Shown: one piece after another, positions 33,909 through 45,488 of the stretch
How the letters are laid out: every line of letters begins with the position of its first letter
Numbering within the stretch: position 1 is the stretch's first letter
Assembly: GCA_024336345.1 (NCBI GenBank)
Contig: JANFOG010000008.1
Span: forward strand, 1,984,001-2,048,000
Source: Mariannaea sp. PMI_226
Taxonomy: Eukaryota > Ascomycota > Sordariomycetes > Hypocreales > Nectriaceae
Reading direction: 5' to 3'
Length of the DNA: 64,000 nucleotides
Position numbers and translations under genes: made by a program
Notes under the pieces: model-generated
What the model saw: only the letters and a program-made list of their open reading frames with translations
Database searches by the model: none
What the model was told of the DNA's origin: nothing

Positions 33909-36900
33909 ATGGGAATCGCCTCTCTTTCGGAAAAGGAAGAGGTCCCAACCTCGAGACTACCCTCAAGGCCAACCTCCTCCCAGCAAAAGGAAGAGGGCGT
34001 CCAAGGCGATGAGCGTAGCCAAAGCGAGGATGATACCCCCCAGAACGAAGAGGAGAAATCCAAGGACGATGGGCCAAATCCATTCTTGGTTTGTTTCCCC
34101 CTCTCTCCTCCACGCACCTCTCCTCTTAAACCGCCATGGCAAACCAGATCCATTCTCGGTTGCTGTACGATGCTAACTTTTATTTCGTGGAATTAATAGA
34201 GAGTCTTTCGATACGGGAGTCCCAAGCTCTATTTTCTGGAATGCATTGCCTTACTTGCGGCCGTGGCCTCTGGTGTGGCTCTGGCCATGACCAACATCGC
34301 ACTGGGACGCTTTATTTCCATTCTGAATAAGTACAACACCTCCGAGTCCATGTCGGACAACTTTATGCCAGCCGTCCAGACCACAGCGTAAGTTAACTGT
34401 ACCCTACCGCCCTTGTCTTTTTGCTCTTACCTCTTGCTATGATTCTCATTTGGCACTTAGTCTGTACTTCGTCTACATCGGCATCGTGCGTTTTGTCGCA
34501 ACCTATGTTTACGCTGCCCTTATGACCTACGTCGGCCACCATTTGACGCGGAATCTGAGGCACGAGTATCTCCGTGCTGCCCTTAGCCAGGAGACAGGCT
34601 ACTTCGATCAAGGCGTGTCAGGGTCCATTGCGATGCAAGCCACATCCAATGGCAAACTAATCCAGGCTGGCATCGCCGAAAAGCTTGGACTTGTCGTTCA
34701 GGCCCTAGCCACCTTCTTCGCAGCGTTCATCATCGCCTTCGTGCGCCAGTGGAAACTCACACTCATTATCATTTGCCTGATTCCTACGCTTATCATTCTC
34801 GTCATTGGCTTGTCCATCCCAGATGCAGTCATCGAGACCAACATGCTGCAGACCTACGCGCAAGCCGGCAGCTACGCCGAGAGCATATTTAGTGGCATCC
34901 GAACCGTCCATGCCTTCAATCTTCGCCCAAGAATTCTTGCAAAGTATGAAACCTACCTCAAGGAAGCCTACACGGAAGGAATGAAAAAGAATCTGTTGTA
35001 TGGCTTCATTTTCGGCGTCGAGTACTTTGTCCTTTTTGCTGGCATGGGCCTCGCATTCTGGCAGGGCATCGCACTGATTCACCGTGGCGAGGTGGACGAT
35101 ATTGGCACTGTCTTTGCGTCAGTTATTCCTCTTTGCTCCTCATTAACAGAGGAGGTATGCTGACGCATTTATAGTGTGCTTTATTCCGTCATCGTCGCTT
35201 CTACTACCATTTCCACTGTTGCTCCTCACCTGGTCGCGTTTAGTCGCGCCTCGTCTGCCGCTGCAGAACTATTTGCTCTTATTGATAGGAAATCTGAGAT
35301 TAACCCTTTCGATGAAGCTGGAGAAGTTCCCCAAAACACCAAGGGTGTCATCGACGTGGAGGAGATTGCATTTAGTTACCCATCCCGTCCCGATGTCACG
35401 GTTCTAGAGAACTTTACCCTCCAGGTCCCTGCTGGAAAGGTTACTGCTCTTGTGGTATGTATTGAACGAGGCCATGGAGGCGCAAGAACTATCACTGACA
35501 TAAATCAAGGGTCCGAGTGGTTCAGGAAAGAGCACCATAATTGGACTCCTCGAAAGATGGTATAATCCGACGACAGGGAGCATCAAGCTGGATGGCATTG
35601 ACATCAAGGATATCAATCTCGGATGGCTGCGAACCAACATTCGCCTCGTGCAGCAGGTAGTTTTAGTTTGATTGTTCCTTTAAGTCATGGAAGGCTGACA
35701 TATCCTAGGAACCTGTCCTCTTCAACGGGACCGTATTTGAAAACATTGTCAACGGCTTGGTGGGCACCACCTGGGAAGACTCGCCACGGGAAGAACAACT
35801 GAAGAAAGTGGAGGATGCTGCAAGACTTGCTTTCGCTCACGATTTTATCAAAGAGCTGCCCCAGGGCTACGACACACGTATCGGTGAGAGAGGTGGCCTT
35901 CTCTCTGGAGGCCAGAAGCAAAGAATCGCCATTGCGCGTAGTATCATCTCTGAGCCCAAGATCCTGCTGCTTGATGAGGCCACCAGCGCCCTGGACCCTC
36001 ACGCTGAAGGCATCGTGCAAAAGGCTCTGGACAGCGCTTCAAGGAATCGTACAACAATTGTAATTGCACACAAGCTCGCAACTATTCGAAACGCCGACAA
36101 TATTGTAGTCATGACGAAGGGTAAGATTATGGAGCAGGGTATTCACGAAGAGCTCGTGGCCAAGGGCGGCGTATACGCCAAACTCGTCAAGGCGCAAGAT
36201 TTGTCTCTCGACACGGAGGACAAGGAACAGCGGGTAATAAACGAAGAGGAAACACAAGAAAACCCTGTCGAACAAATGAAGTCTCTCGCCAAGATTGAAA
36301 CTGCCGAGGCTCATCAGCTCAGCTTGCTGAGAGACAGAGAAGACCATGATTTGTACAAGAAGACGGATCTTATTCGTAACATCTGGAGATTGGCGAATGA
36401 AACACCCCAGCTGAAGTACTGCTACTTGATCACACTTCTGGCTTGCACTGCAGGAGGTGAGTTGTTTTGATTTCCGCACACCACTGGGACAAGGTGCAAT
36501 TCCCTGGTTCATATTCACTAACAAACAACGTGAATAGCTGCTCTGTACCCGGGTCAGGCCTTGCTCCTGGGCAACATCATCGACGTCTTCACCGCTCCGG
36601 ACATTGTAAAGAGAGGAAACTTTATCGCATTAATGTTCTTCATCATGGCTATTGGATGCCTGGCAGTGTATTTCGTGCTCGGTTGGTCAACCAATGTCAT
36701 TGCACAGGTAAGTTGGCCAGATTTCATCGCAAGAAACCTTGGGAAAGCCTTGGCTGACTTTGGTAATCACCATATTAGACTATCAGCTTGGAAACCCGCA
36801 AGGCGATGCTTGATTCAATTTTACGCCAGGACCTGCGTTTCTTTGACAGACCAGAGAATACGGTTGGAGCGCTCATCAGCCATCTGGATTCATATCCGCA

Positions 36901-38488
36901 GGCTATACTGGAGCTCATCGGATTCAGTGTAGCCCTGATTCTACTCGGAATCATCAACGTGATTGCCTCAAGCGTGTTGGCACTGGTTGTAGCTTGGAAG
37001 CTTGCCGTCGTTGCTGTTTTTGCCGGTGTGCCACCTATGCTACTTGCGGGCTACTTGCGGATACGCCTGGAATCCTCGATGGACTCGGACATGGAGAAGA
37101 GGTTCTCAGCTAGCGCTACCATCGCATCTGAGGCAGTGACCGCGATCCGCACGGTCTCGTCCCTAGCGATCGAGAAGACGGTGCTTCTCAGGTATACAAA
37201 CGAGCTGGATGCAGCTATTCACCAGACTGCGAAGCCCATGTTCCAAATGATGCTCTGGTTCGCCTTCACTCAGTCTGTCGAGTACTTTATTCTGGCCCTT
37301 GGATTTTGGTAAGTAATCGATTGTCACGTAAATGTGACTTCAATACTCGACCAGGCAGCTAACAAGGTGTGTTGCGCAGGTGGGGATCGAAGCTCATCTA
37401 CCAGGGAGAAATCAGCTTCTACCAGTTCATTGTCTCCTTTATGGGTGTATACTTCTCTGCTCAAGCTACCAGCCAGGTTTTCCAGTATGCAAACAGTAAG
37501 TCACAAAGAGATCAAGCGGCTTTTTTGCCTTCGGAGTTTTCCTAACGTCCTTCCTACAGGCTTCACAAAGGCCAACCAGGCTGCCAATTACTATTTCTGG
37601 CTCACTGGACTGGTACCGACCGTTCAGGAGACAGACGAAAACAAGGATATCGGGCCTGAGAAGTCATGCAGCTCGTATAGCTTCCAGGATGTTCAATTTA
37701 CATATCCACTAGCTCCTGACAACCGTGTTCTCAAAGAAGTGTCCCTTGAAGTAAGTAAAACACTAAACTAGTTGGGAATGGAGGATGTTAACGTCTGAGT
37801 GTAGATTCAAAGCGGCGAGTTTGTTGCATTTGTTGGAGCTTCCGGATGTGGCAAAAGTACCATGATTTCTCTATTAGAGCGCTTCTACGACCCGACAAGT
37901 GGGAGCATCATTGTCGACGGCTCTGCGCCTCTTTCTTCGCTCAACCCACGGCTGTACAGGAATAAGGTGGCACTCGTGCAGCAGGAACCAACACTTTTCC
38001 CCGGAACGATCCGCGAAAACATTTCTCAGGGAATGGATATCGAGCCATCTGGCTCTGTCTCCGACGAGGCTCTGGAGGAGGCTTGTCGTGCCGCGAATGC
38101 CTGGGACTTTGTCGTTTCACTGCCCGAGGGACTGAACACCCCATGTGGCACAAGCGGTAGCCAGCTTTCTGGTGGACAGCGCCAGCGAATTGCCATTGCT
38201 CGAGCGCTGATCCGCAAACCGAGCGTCATCCTTCTAGACGAAGCAACGAGTGCCCTGGACACCGAGTCGGAAAGAGTTGTGCAGGCGGCGCTGATGGAGG
38301 CAGCCTCTGTAGGAGATCGCATCACTATTGCGGTCGCCCATCGACTATCGACTATTCGGGAGGCGAACAGAATTTTTGTGTTTTATGGGGGCAGGATTGT
38401 GGAAGCTGGAACACATACGGAACTTATCGAAAAGGGTGCCATCTACGCAAATATGTGTGAGGCGCAAAAGCTGGACCAAGGCACGTGA
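33909..38488 (+). CDS. ABCB-type (multidrug resistance) full ABC transporter
   Basis: Eleven exons join in frame to 1296 residues: 33909-34088, 34200-34387, 34461-35117, 35175-35454, 35510-35656, 35709-36456, 36538-36707, 36779-37308, 37380-37495, 37560-37750, 37805-38488. The order is TMD1-NBD1-TMD2-NBD2. NBD1 has Walker [10 protein letters not shown] (intron just before it), signature LSGGQKQR and Walker [16 protein letters not shown]2 has [17 protein letters not shown] and [12 protein letters not shown], with switch histidines in IAHKLAT and VAHRLST. Both ATP sites look competent. The N-terminus is an acidic, Ser/Lys-rich cytosolic stretch of ~60 residues. Such proteins expel hydrophobic drugs, toxins or peptides at the plasma membrane; the substrate here is unknown. 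Confidence 0.95.
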
Positions 38489-39714
38489 ACACGAGATATT
38501 TAATAAATGGGTTCTGGATAGCAATAGAAGGCGTTCATTCGAGGATAAACTGGTTCATACATGGATATGTGTAGATTTAGTAGAAAGAGGTGGGTTGATT
38601 AGAGGGCTTCAGTGAATAGTGTTCATCTTTACCATCCTATATTGAACTGTGATGTGTTTTACATTAGGGCATTTTTCTTTCTTACGTATTATTCGTGGTT
38701 CATAATGAATACAAGGGTTTACCTTCTCCAGACATTTATCAACGCTACTCTTGAGATGGCTATGCGGTGTAAGATCATGGGCTTCGTCGGATCTGGAGAC
38801 AGGGTTTCATTTCAGATATATTGGTCATGATCTGGCTTTCAGATCGATGAGCATAGATGTGTGATCTTTCTAACTATCGGAATTATTTTCCAATAAAAAG
38901 TTGTAGCAAAATTCGACGCGGAATGACAGAAAAATGTTGGTTGACTACAAATAAATAATAGGCTTCCAATAAAGGAGGTTCGTTGACGACTCTTGGAGGA
39001 CCTGGAACGCCGCTTTTCAAACTCAATTTGCGACCTCTACTAGATTATGGCCTCACTCCACCACTGAAGAATATCCAAGTCCAGCTGGGTCCACTAGGGG
39101 CCTTCATATTTATTATAACAACACTTAGCAGGTTAGAAAAGATTGGCGCTCGTGCGTAGAGAGTCATATCATCTCAACTTCTGGTCGTGATTTTTAAACT
39201 CTTTCTAACAAACGCCATTATCTGTATATCAATTTACATTTGTTTTTTGAAATACCTTGATGAAATAATCGAGCTAGGTCTTGGTCCGGTACATGACTTT
39301 TATTGCATTTGCGTTTGACCTTGTAGCTAGTTAATGGAATTCGATTGAAAAGGGGACATTTTAAATGCTTTTATATCTGGATAGTTAGTTTGCATGGAAG
39401 ATAGGATGGCCTGTAATTCTGGAATCTGTAACGGCCTGATCGGTTCCTACGCAACGAGGTTCAGCTTGATGATTGGTCTATCTTGTGCGCGTTGCTACTT
39501 CTATCCAATATCTTGTCATTCCTAAGGAGACGCCACTACTTTCTCGCATCGAACATACTATGTTGACTGACAATGAAAGGGGAAAATGTGAGACGCAAAA
39601 TAAATACACAAAAATTTCACACCTTACCCCCTTCATCAAACAGGACCTTGTACAAATCCAATCTCTAATGGCCTGATCTTAACAGTGGATATCCTTTTAG
39701 CAGACAGAGAGGTT
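38489..39714. other. Intergenic, convergent 3' ends, AT-rich
   Basis: About 1.2 kb between convergent genes. No gene, repeat or RNA recognised. Confidence 0.5.
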
Positions 39715-40903
39715 TTAATTTTCTAGTACATAGCGGAACCGAGCCTTTCCAGCCACTGTATCCAGAAGTGCTTGGTTTGCATCCCTCATTGGAACCACTT
39801 GAACCCATGGATGGACAGATTTTTCTGCAGCGAGACGCAACACCTCCCAGATCTCTTCCGGACTGCCGCACATAGAACTCGTTACTTTTCGGCGATTCAG
39901 CAGGAATGCGAAAGGAGCTGTCAGGCTACCATCTGCAGGTAACCCAACCTGGACTAATATGCCATCTGTGTCCAGTAGTCCAATATATTTATCCATCGGC
40001 ATCTGCAAATCGTTAGGAACCTAAATGAAGAAACACAGGTAGAACACGACTTACATCAGCCGAGGAAACTGTAGAAACGATAATGTCCAGCGAACGAGCA
40101 TACTTATCAGCCCAGTTGTGTTCATCCGCAGTAGCAATATACCGGTCTGCGCCTAATTGTAAAGCTTCCTCTTCCTTATTCGCATGACGTGAGATAGCAA
40201 CGACCTCCTGAGCGCCCAAGGCTTTGGCGAAAAGAAGCCCGAAATGCCCGATGCCCCCAATGCCAATTATACCCACTCTTTTCCCTGGCCCACAGCCGTG
40301 ATGCTTTAACGGGCTATATATGGTAATTCCTCCACAAAGCATTGGAGCAGCAAGTTGCGAGGGCAAGTTGTCCGGTATCTTGATCGCAAAATGAGCAGGG
40401 CATCGATGATACGAGGCATAACCCCCATAGGCAGTCTCCCCGTTGATATATGTTCCACAGGCAGTGGTGCTAAACCGTGGACAGTATTGCTCGTTGCCAC
40501 GATCACAATCGGCACAGTATCCAAGACGACCCAGACAAGCCTCAGTTTGGGCCCCAACGCCTACTCGATCACCTACTTGGAGGCCATTTTTGACCTTAGT
40601 TCCAATTCGAACGACTGTCCCGACGATTTCGTGTCCAGCGCAACAGGGATATTTGGTCGGGAGCTGCCTCATAGGTTAGTTTGAAGCCAAAACGATAAAA
40701 GAAGGGTTTGACAAAGATACCCAGTCCCAGGAGCTTCTTAAAGAGTGCTCATCCGAACCACAGATACCACAGTGGCTGATCTTGATATCTACGTCGGTTT
40801 CCTCCCATTGTTTCGGAGAGAATTTCTGCCAAACCATTTTGCCATCGGCCGCACTCGGGTCAAGGCCCATCCAACCCTCAAACTGATAATCGACATGAGC
40901 CAT
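39715..40903 (-). CDS. Cinnamyl-alcohol-dehydrogenase-type NADP(H) zinc alcohol dehydrogenase
   Basis: Exons 40721-40903, 40055-40663 and 39715-40002 join to 359 residues. The zinc MDR features are complete: catalytic zinc HCGICGSDEH and CCAGHEIVG, structural zinc four-Cys loop (ACLGRLGYCADCDRGNEQYC), and dinucleotide loop GIGGIGHFG. This is the ADH6/ADH7-like CAD subgroup, which reduces aliphatic and aromatic aldehydes with NADPH in the cytosol. For the last intron the acceptor at 40003 (52 bases, CTAAC branch site) is preferred to one at 40021, which would leave a 34-base intron. A decayed short-chain dehydrogenase lies upstream on the other strand. Confidence 0.92.
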
Positions 40904-41486
40904 TTTGAGCTGTTGAAGGAAAATAAAATAAAAAAATTGACAATTTACTTTAATGTCTAGGAGTTGTCCTTAGGGGGTTACATATATATTCGCGCAAAAC
41001 ATGACGTAGACAACATAGACTAGAGAGCATACTGACCATAGACCGAATTTGATCGGGTTTCGCGAACACTTTCGGGCCCCGCCTCTCAAATTCCCGATAT
41101 GCCTGGAAAGTTCAGTTAAGAATCAGATGAGTTATGGGCTCTCAGGGTTCCACAATTAGGTTTCCCGCTCACTAAAAAGTCCGTTACTCTGCGTAAAGAC
41201 CCTTATGTCCGGTAACTCCACGTCAATCCATCGTCAAAGTGACGAGATGAGGCTTTTCATCTTTTCTTTGCGACATGGCGATCAAGCTGAGGAAACTTCC
41301 ATGGCCGGGTATAGCGACCAAGCCAAATTTGAGTGGCTTTGCTTACTGGACTTAGAACATACCAACGCGATGTTGCTAACTACGGGTTCGTCAGCAAGGG
41401 CCCATCGTGAAATATATAAAGAGCAAAAAATGTGAATACAGAGATATAATTTCTTGAATTAATGCGAATTTTCCCAATTTAGCAGC
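40904..41486. other. Intergenic region upstream of the alcohol dehydrogenase
   Basis: About 580 bases; it should carry the ADH promoter. The string GAACACTTTCG at ~41064 also occurs in the 18.66 kb divergent promoter, possibly by chance. Nothing else recognised. Confidence 0.4.
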
Positions 41487-42386
41487 ATGGCACCACGGGA
41501 TGGCTTATCACTGAATGCCCCTCCGGTTTTGGAGCCGCATTTGCTCATGAGCTTCTTGGGATGTGAGAGAAGGTCATAGCAACAGCACGAAATGCTCGAA
41601 GGATAGAAGCACTAACAGGTTCTGGAGCACACACCCCGGCACTGGGCGTCACTGCTCTGGTGGACGAGATAAAGGATCTGTGCAAATAGCGCTCAAAATC
41701 TACGGCCGAATCAATGTTCTGCCGAGCAATGCCGGTTTTGTTCACAAAGGAGGAATAGAGGAAACGAAGTCGGTGGTTTCTGCCGTTATCACACCATCTT
41801 CACACTGACTCTAGTTCTTTCCAGGATTGAGGAAGACGAGAGCGTATTCCGAACGAATGTCTTTAGGCCATTAACCCTCGCCCGCGCAATTCTTCCATCT
41901 ACGCGCTCTCAGCGATCGGGAAGTATAGTGTTTGTGTCATCAATGGCTGTATGGAACGGATCTGCAACAATAGGAACCTATGCTGCTTCTAAGCAGCATT
42001 GTAAATCTATGCTGAGTCGCTTTCTGACGAAGTTGCACAGTTTGGGATTCAATTGGTTCTCTTGAACCTAGAGGCTTCGGTCTAACCTTCTTGGCCCAAA
42101 GAACATGAAAGGGCCTTCTCATCGCATCAAAGATCATGATGGATGCAAAAACAGTGCGAGAGAAGCCCAAATTGGTCAACTTGATCAGGCTCAACCAGGG
42201 GATGTATACAAGCGGGTAATGGTAATGCTGGATATTATCCTTGGAACCGGAGTTGCTAATGGGAAGAATCTTCCAGGAAGACTTATCATTGGAAGAGACT
42301 CATATGGGATGATTAAGTCTGTGTGCGAGGATGATATCAAAACATTTGACGTCTGGAAAACTACTATCATTCAAACAGACAACTAA
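41487..42386 (+). pseudogene. Decayed short-chain dehydrogenase/reductase
   Basis: Fragments in shifting frames follow the order of a classical SDR. They are an N-terminal WLITECPSGFGAAFAHELLG (nucleotide loop, Gly changed to Glu), IATARNARRIEALTGSGAHT, GRINVLPSNAGFVHKGGIEE (NAG motif), VFRTNVFRPLTLARAILP, IVFVSSMAVWNG with TYAASK (catalytic Ser and YxxxK), then FLTKLHSLGFNW and a C-terminal piece with LDIILGTGVANGKNLPGRL. At least three stops and two or more frame changes break it, and a one-base slip already separates ATG 41487 from the Rossmann strand. It is not translatable as a dehydrogenase. Confidence 0.85.
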
Positions 42387-43122
42387 GAGGCATAGCTACG
42401 TCTATTTATTCCTTTCTTGGTATAACTGGTAGCCCCTCATGCTTCGTAGATTTTATATATAATTAAAAACCATTTATTAAAACAGGTTCTACATCTTGTC
42501 ACGGCTTCATCACTTGGTATCGAGAAACATCCATCTACACTGGGCAGTGTCCGCATGCAACTACGAAATGTGTATAATCAGTCTGGAGCCAGTAGTGCAC
42601 AACGAACGAGAGACGTACACACTGCAAAACTCAGCCACCAGAAAATATATGGCGCATCCATTATCAACGATCTAGGTACATAAATGTCAGCAGAGAGAGT
42701 CTGCTAAAGGAGGGGTGCATTGCAGGAGAACAAGCCCGTCTTAGTGGTGGAAAATTGGCCCGAATTTACCAACAACTCTGATGATAGGTCCAATTCAGCC
42801 CCTCGCGCCCTGCGCCACGAGGCACACTGAAAGGCACACGAAGGGACGGCTAATCTCGTGTGGAACAAGGCTGCTGCTAGCGAGGCGGAGCTGCTGGTGA
42901 GATTTTTGGGCCCTTGAATGAGCATACAGATGTTGGGAAACGTGCCAACCTGGTACACTTAATCCTCGCCAATCGTGCAAAGGGCGATCTGACAACCTCA
43001 GTCCTGCCCGTCTCCCAGCTATTGTATTATTCTCTCTTGCTGAATCGTACCGAGCGAAATCGACGTCAGGCATCCTCTATTGTGATCCATTCAACCACCA
43101 ACTAATTCATAATAGCTCACCA
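42387..43122. other. Intergenic region upstream of the CorA-like gene
   Basis: About 740 bases. No gene or repeat that I can support; presumably holds the promoter of the gene at 43123. Confidence 0.45.
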
Positions 43123-44771
43123 ATGACTCACAAGAACTCAACAAGTTCTTCTACGGTTCAGTCTCGTGCCAGTCTCAACACCAAATCCCGATGTATCAAC
43201 CGTGACCAATATCCCGCTGTGGATACAACGGCCATCGCACCATCTCTTCACAATATTGCTTGCACACAAGAGCTCCTCCAGCACTCAGGTAGCTTTTCGC
43301 CACATTCCACATGCACAGTGCTCGAGATACGGGATGATGAAGACTCCCAGCCACTCGGACAGTGGCTAGAACTAGATAATAGTGATATTTCTGACTACCT
43401 CGAAGTTAGTAGACATTTCCTGTCCTCTGTGGCACTGTACAGTGAAAGGGTTTCGACATTGGATTTGAATCTAATAGGAAAGTCAGACGCTAGCACAAGA
43501 GGCAGACTCGCCAAGAGTCAGAGCAATGCAAGTCACACGCCTTTTCTTGACAAGCAGGAAGCGAGTCTTACAAGAGTCTAGATTTTGCAACTTGAGACCA
43601 GCTGCCAACACTCGGTTTGGCTTTCAGCTCTCTCTCGGCCAGAGCCATGCCTTAAAGCTACTGAGCGTGCTGAAAGTGTGCCCTCAGTTCTGCCCTTCTT
43701 TGCTTGGGGAACCTGATTATTGGGCGCCACTGGAAATAAACACTCGGCAGAAAGGAGGTCAAGTCACTCGAGCAGGTAATTTCTTTTAACCCTAAAGTTC
43801 TAATCCGAATCTTGCGGCTCACCCGACACCCAGAATTCAGCTACCAGCATCCCCGCTACGATAAATATGCCAGGCGTGATGAACCTTGCTCAGTGTATAT
43901 ATCGTACGACTTTGGGACCCTCGCAACGACTTACATCGTCATTAGTGGACTAGGAGAGCCTTGGGTAGAGAGGGCCAAGTGCCGTCTCAGCGACTACTTC
44001 GTTCGCACCAAGTCAGACCAGGCTCTTGCTGGGCCAGAGTCATTAGATCCATTTCTGATACAGAGTCTCCTCTGCCACGAGTCACTGGTAGATGCGAAGA
44101 GACTGATCTTGGAGCTCAGAGGAAGACTCTATCACGTCCTAGATACTGTCAGTGCCTACTCTAAGACGCCATTTGATCGCAGAAACCTCAACGCCATGAC
44201 GAACGAGTTGCACAATGTCTCAAAGGATGCGGACTCGCTTTTCGGCAGCGCTGAAATGGGACTAATGGTAGCGCAGCACTCATTGAACGCCAGAAAGCGC
44301 ATCCTTAGGCGTTCTGGTTCCAAAACAGGTCACTCTTTCGAAGACAGCAATGTAGGAGACGCGTTGTCTTACTTGATATGGTCCATCAACTCCCAGAAGC
44401 GGTACATTCAAAGCTACAAGTTTCGCAAAGACACGGCGATGAATCTCGTTTTCAACCTTGTGACTCAGCAGGACAGTGAGACGAGCGTGCAAATTGCCCG
44501 CGACACGAGAAATGACAGCGCCAGCATGAAGACTATTGCAGTTCTCACCATGGTTTTCTTGCCGGCTACGGCGGTTTCGGGCTTCTTCGGCATGGCCTTC
44601 TTCGGGTTATCGAACGATGGTAATTTCACAGCCAGTCCCTTTGGATGGATATTCGCCGCAGTAACGATTCCTCTCACAGTTCTTATTCTCTTACTTTGGG
44701 CATTTTGGTCGCCGATATCCAAATTTGTTCGGAATCTGGACCTGGGCTTCAGGAACTTTCCAGGGGTGTAG
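43123..44771 (+). CDS. CorA-like membrane protein
   Basis: Three exons (43123-43531, 43575-43775, 43834-44771) give 515 residues. The long N-terminal cytosolic part contains SRFCNLRPAAN, SYQHPRYDKY, a helical stretch (LCHESLVDAKRLILELRGRLY, ~300-440), then two C-terminal membrane helices: MVFLPATAVSGFFGMAFF and WIFAAVTIPLTVLILLLWAF. This is the layout of fungal CorA-like proteins. The GMN loop of true Mg2+ channels is replaced (FFGMAFF), so magnesium transport cannot be assumed. The first intron is only 43 bases with a weak donor (GTCACA). If it is not used, the gene has a frameshift near 43570. Confidence 0.75.
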
Positions 44772-45488
44772 GGAGATGAGACATCCTATAGTTTGTACCG
44801 TCGTGAGCGCGTACGGTTTATCCAACGCATTTTGTGGGGGGGAGGGGAGGGGGGTTTGTACAGTTTAAACCATCAAGGCCAAAATGAGCCTACCTACCGA
44901 ACATTTTTAGTTCTAGTTGTTGTATAGATTGAGAGTGTGTCTACATCTATGAAAGAAAAACGTGACACAAAAAAGGGGACCACAACACCACAAGGGCCTA
45001 TGTCAAAGTTGGGCTTGCAAATCCCTGCCGCCTCTATTTGAGCGTTCACAATGTATTATTAACTATCCGAGTTGCTCGATGATGATGGGACAGACAATAG
45101 ACCAACCTGAGTATGTCGGTTGGAAATTCTCGGACGTTTCTTGGCAGCAGCTTGATTGTAGACGAGTTTCAATAACACTGGGGTTATGAGGTAAAAACGA
45201 ATGCTTCAGAAAATATTTCCCCAATCGATTTCTCATTACTAGATCTACTCTGTACCCAATTTAGATTTCCCAGAGCTACTAGTAACAAGTTTGCCCATGC
45301 CATTTGCAACAGGTAACATAGGAGTACTCGTCTTGTTGACAAGATCAATGCCTCTCCAAGGGTTATTCAATCTGATCCCTGCATAACTTGTTCAACCTTT
45401 AGATCGCCGGGGACAAATATCCTGCAACTTCCCGCATCACTATGAATTTGGCAAGCCCCGTTTCTCTCTATTCCCCTCGATTGTAACT
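44772..45488. other. Intergenic, convergent 3' ends
   Basis: About 720 bases between convergent genes. It includes the G-run at 44836-44854. No gene recognised. Confidence 0.5.
44836..44854 (+). repeat. G-run with quadruplex potential
   Basis: Seven, four and six guanines separated by single adenines, about 65 bases past the CorA-like stop codon. The seven-G run could supply two of four tracts. Confidence 0.5.
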
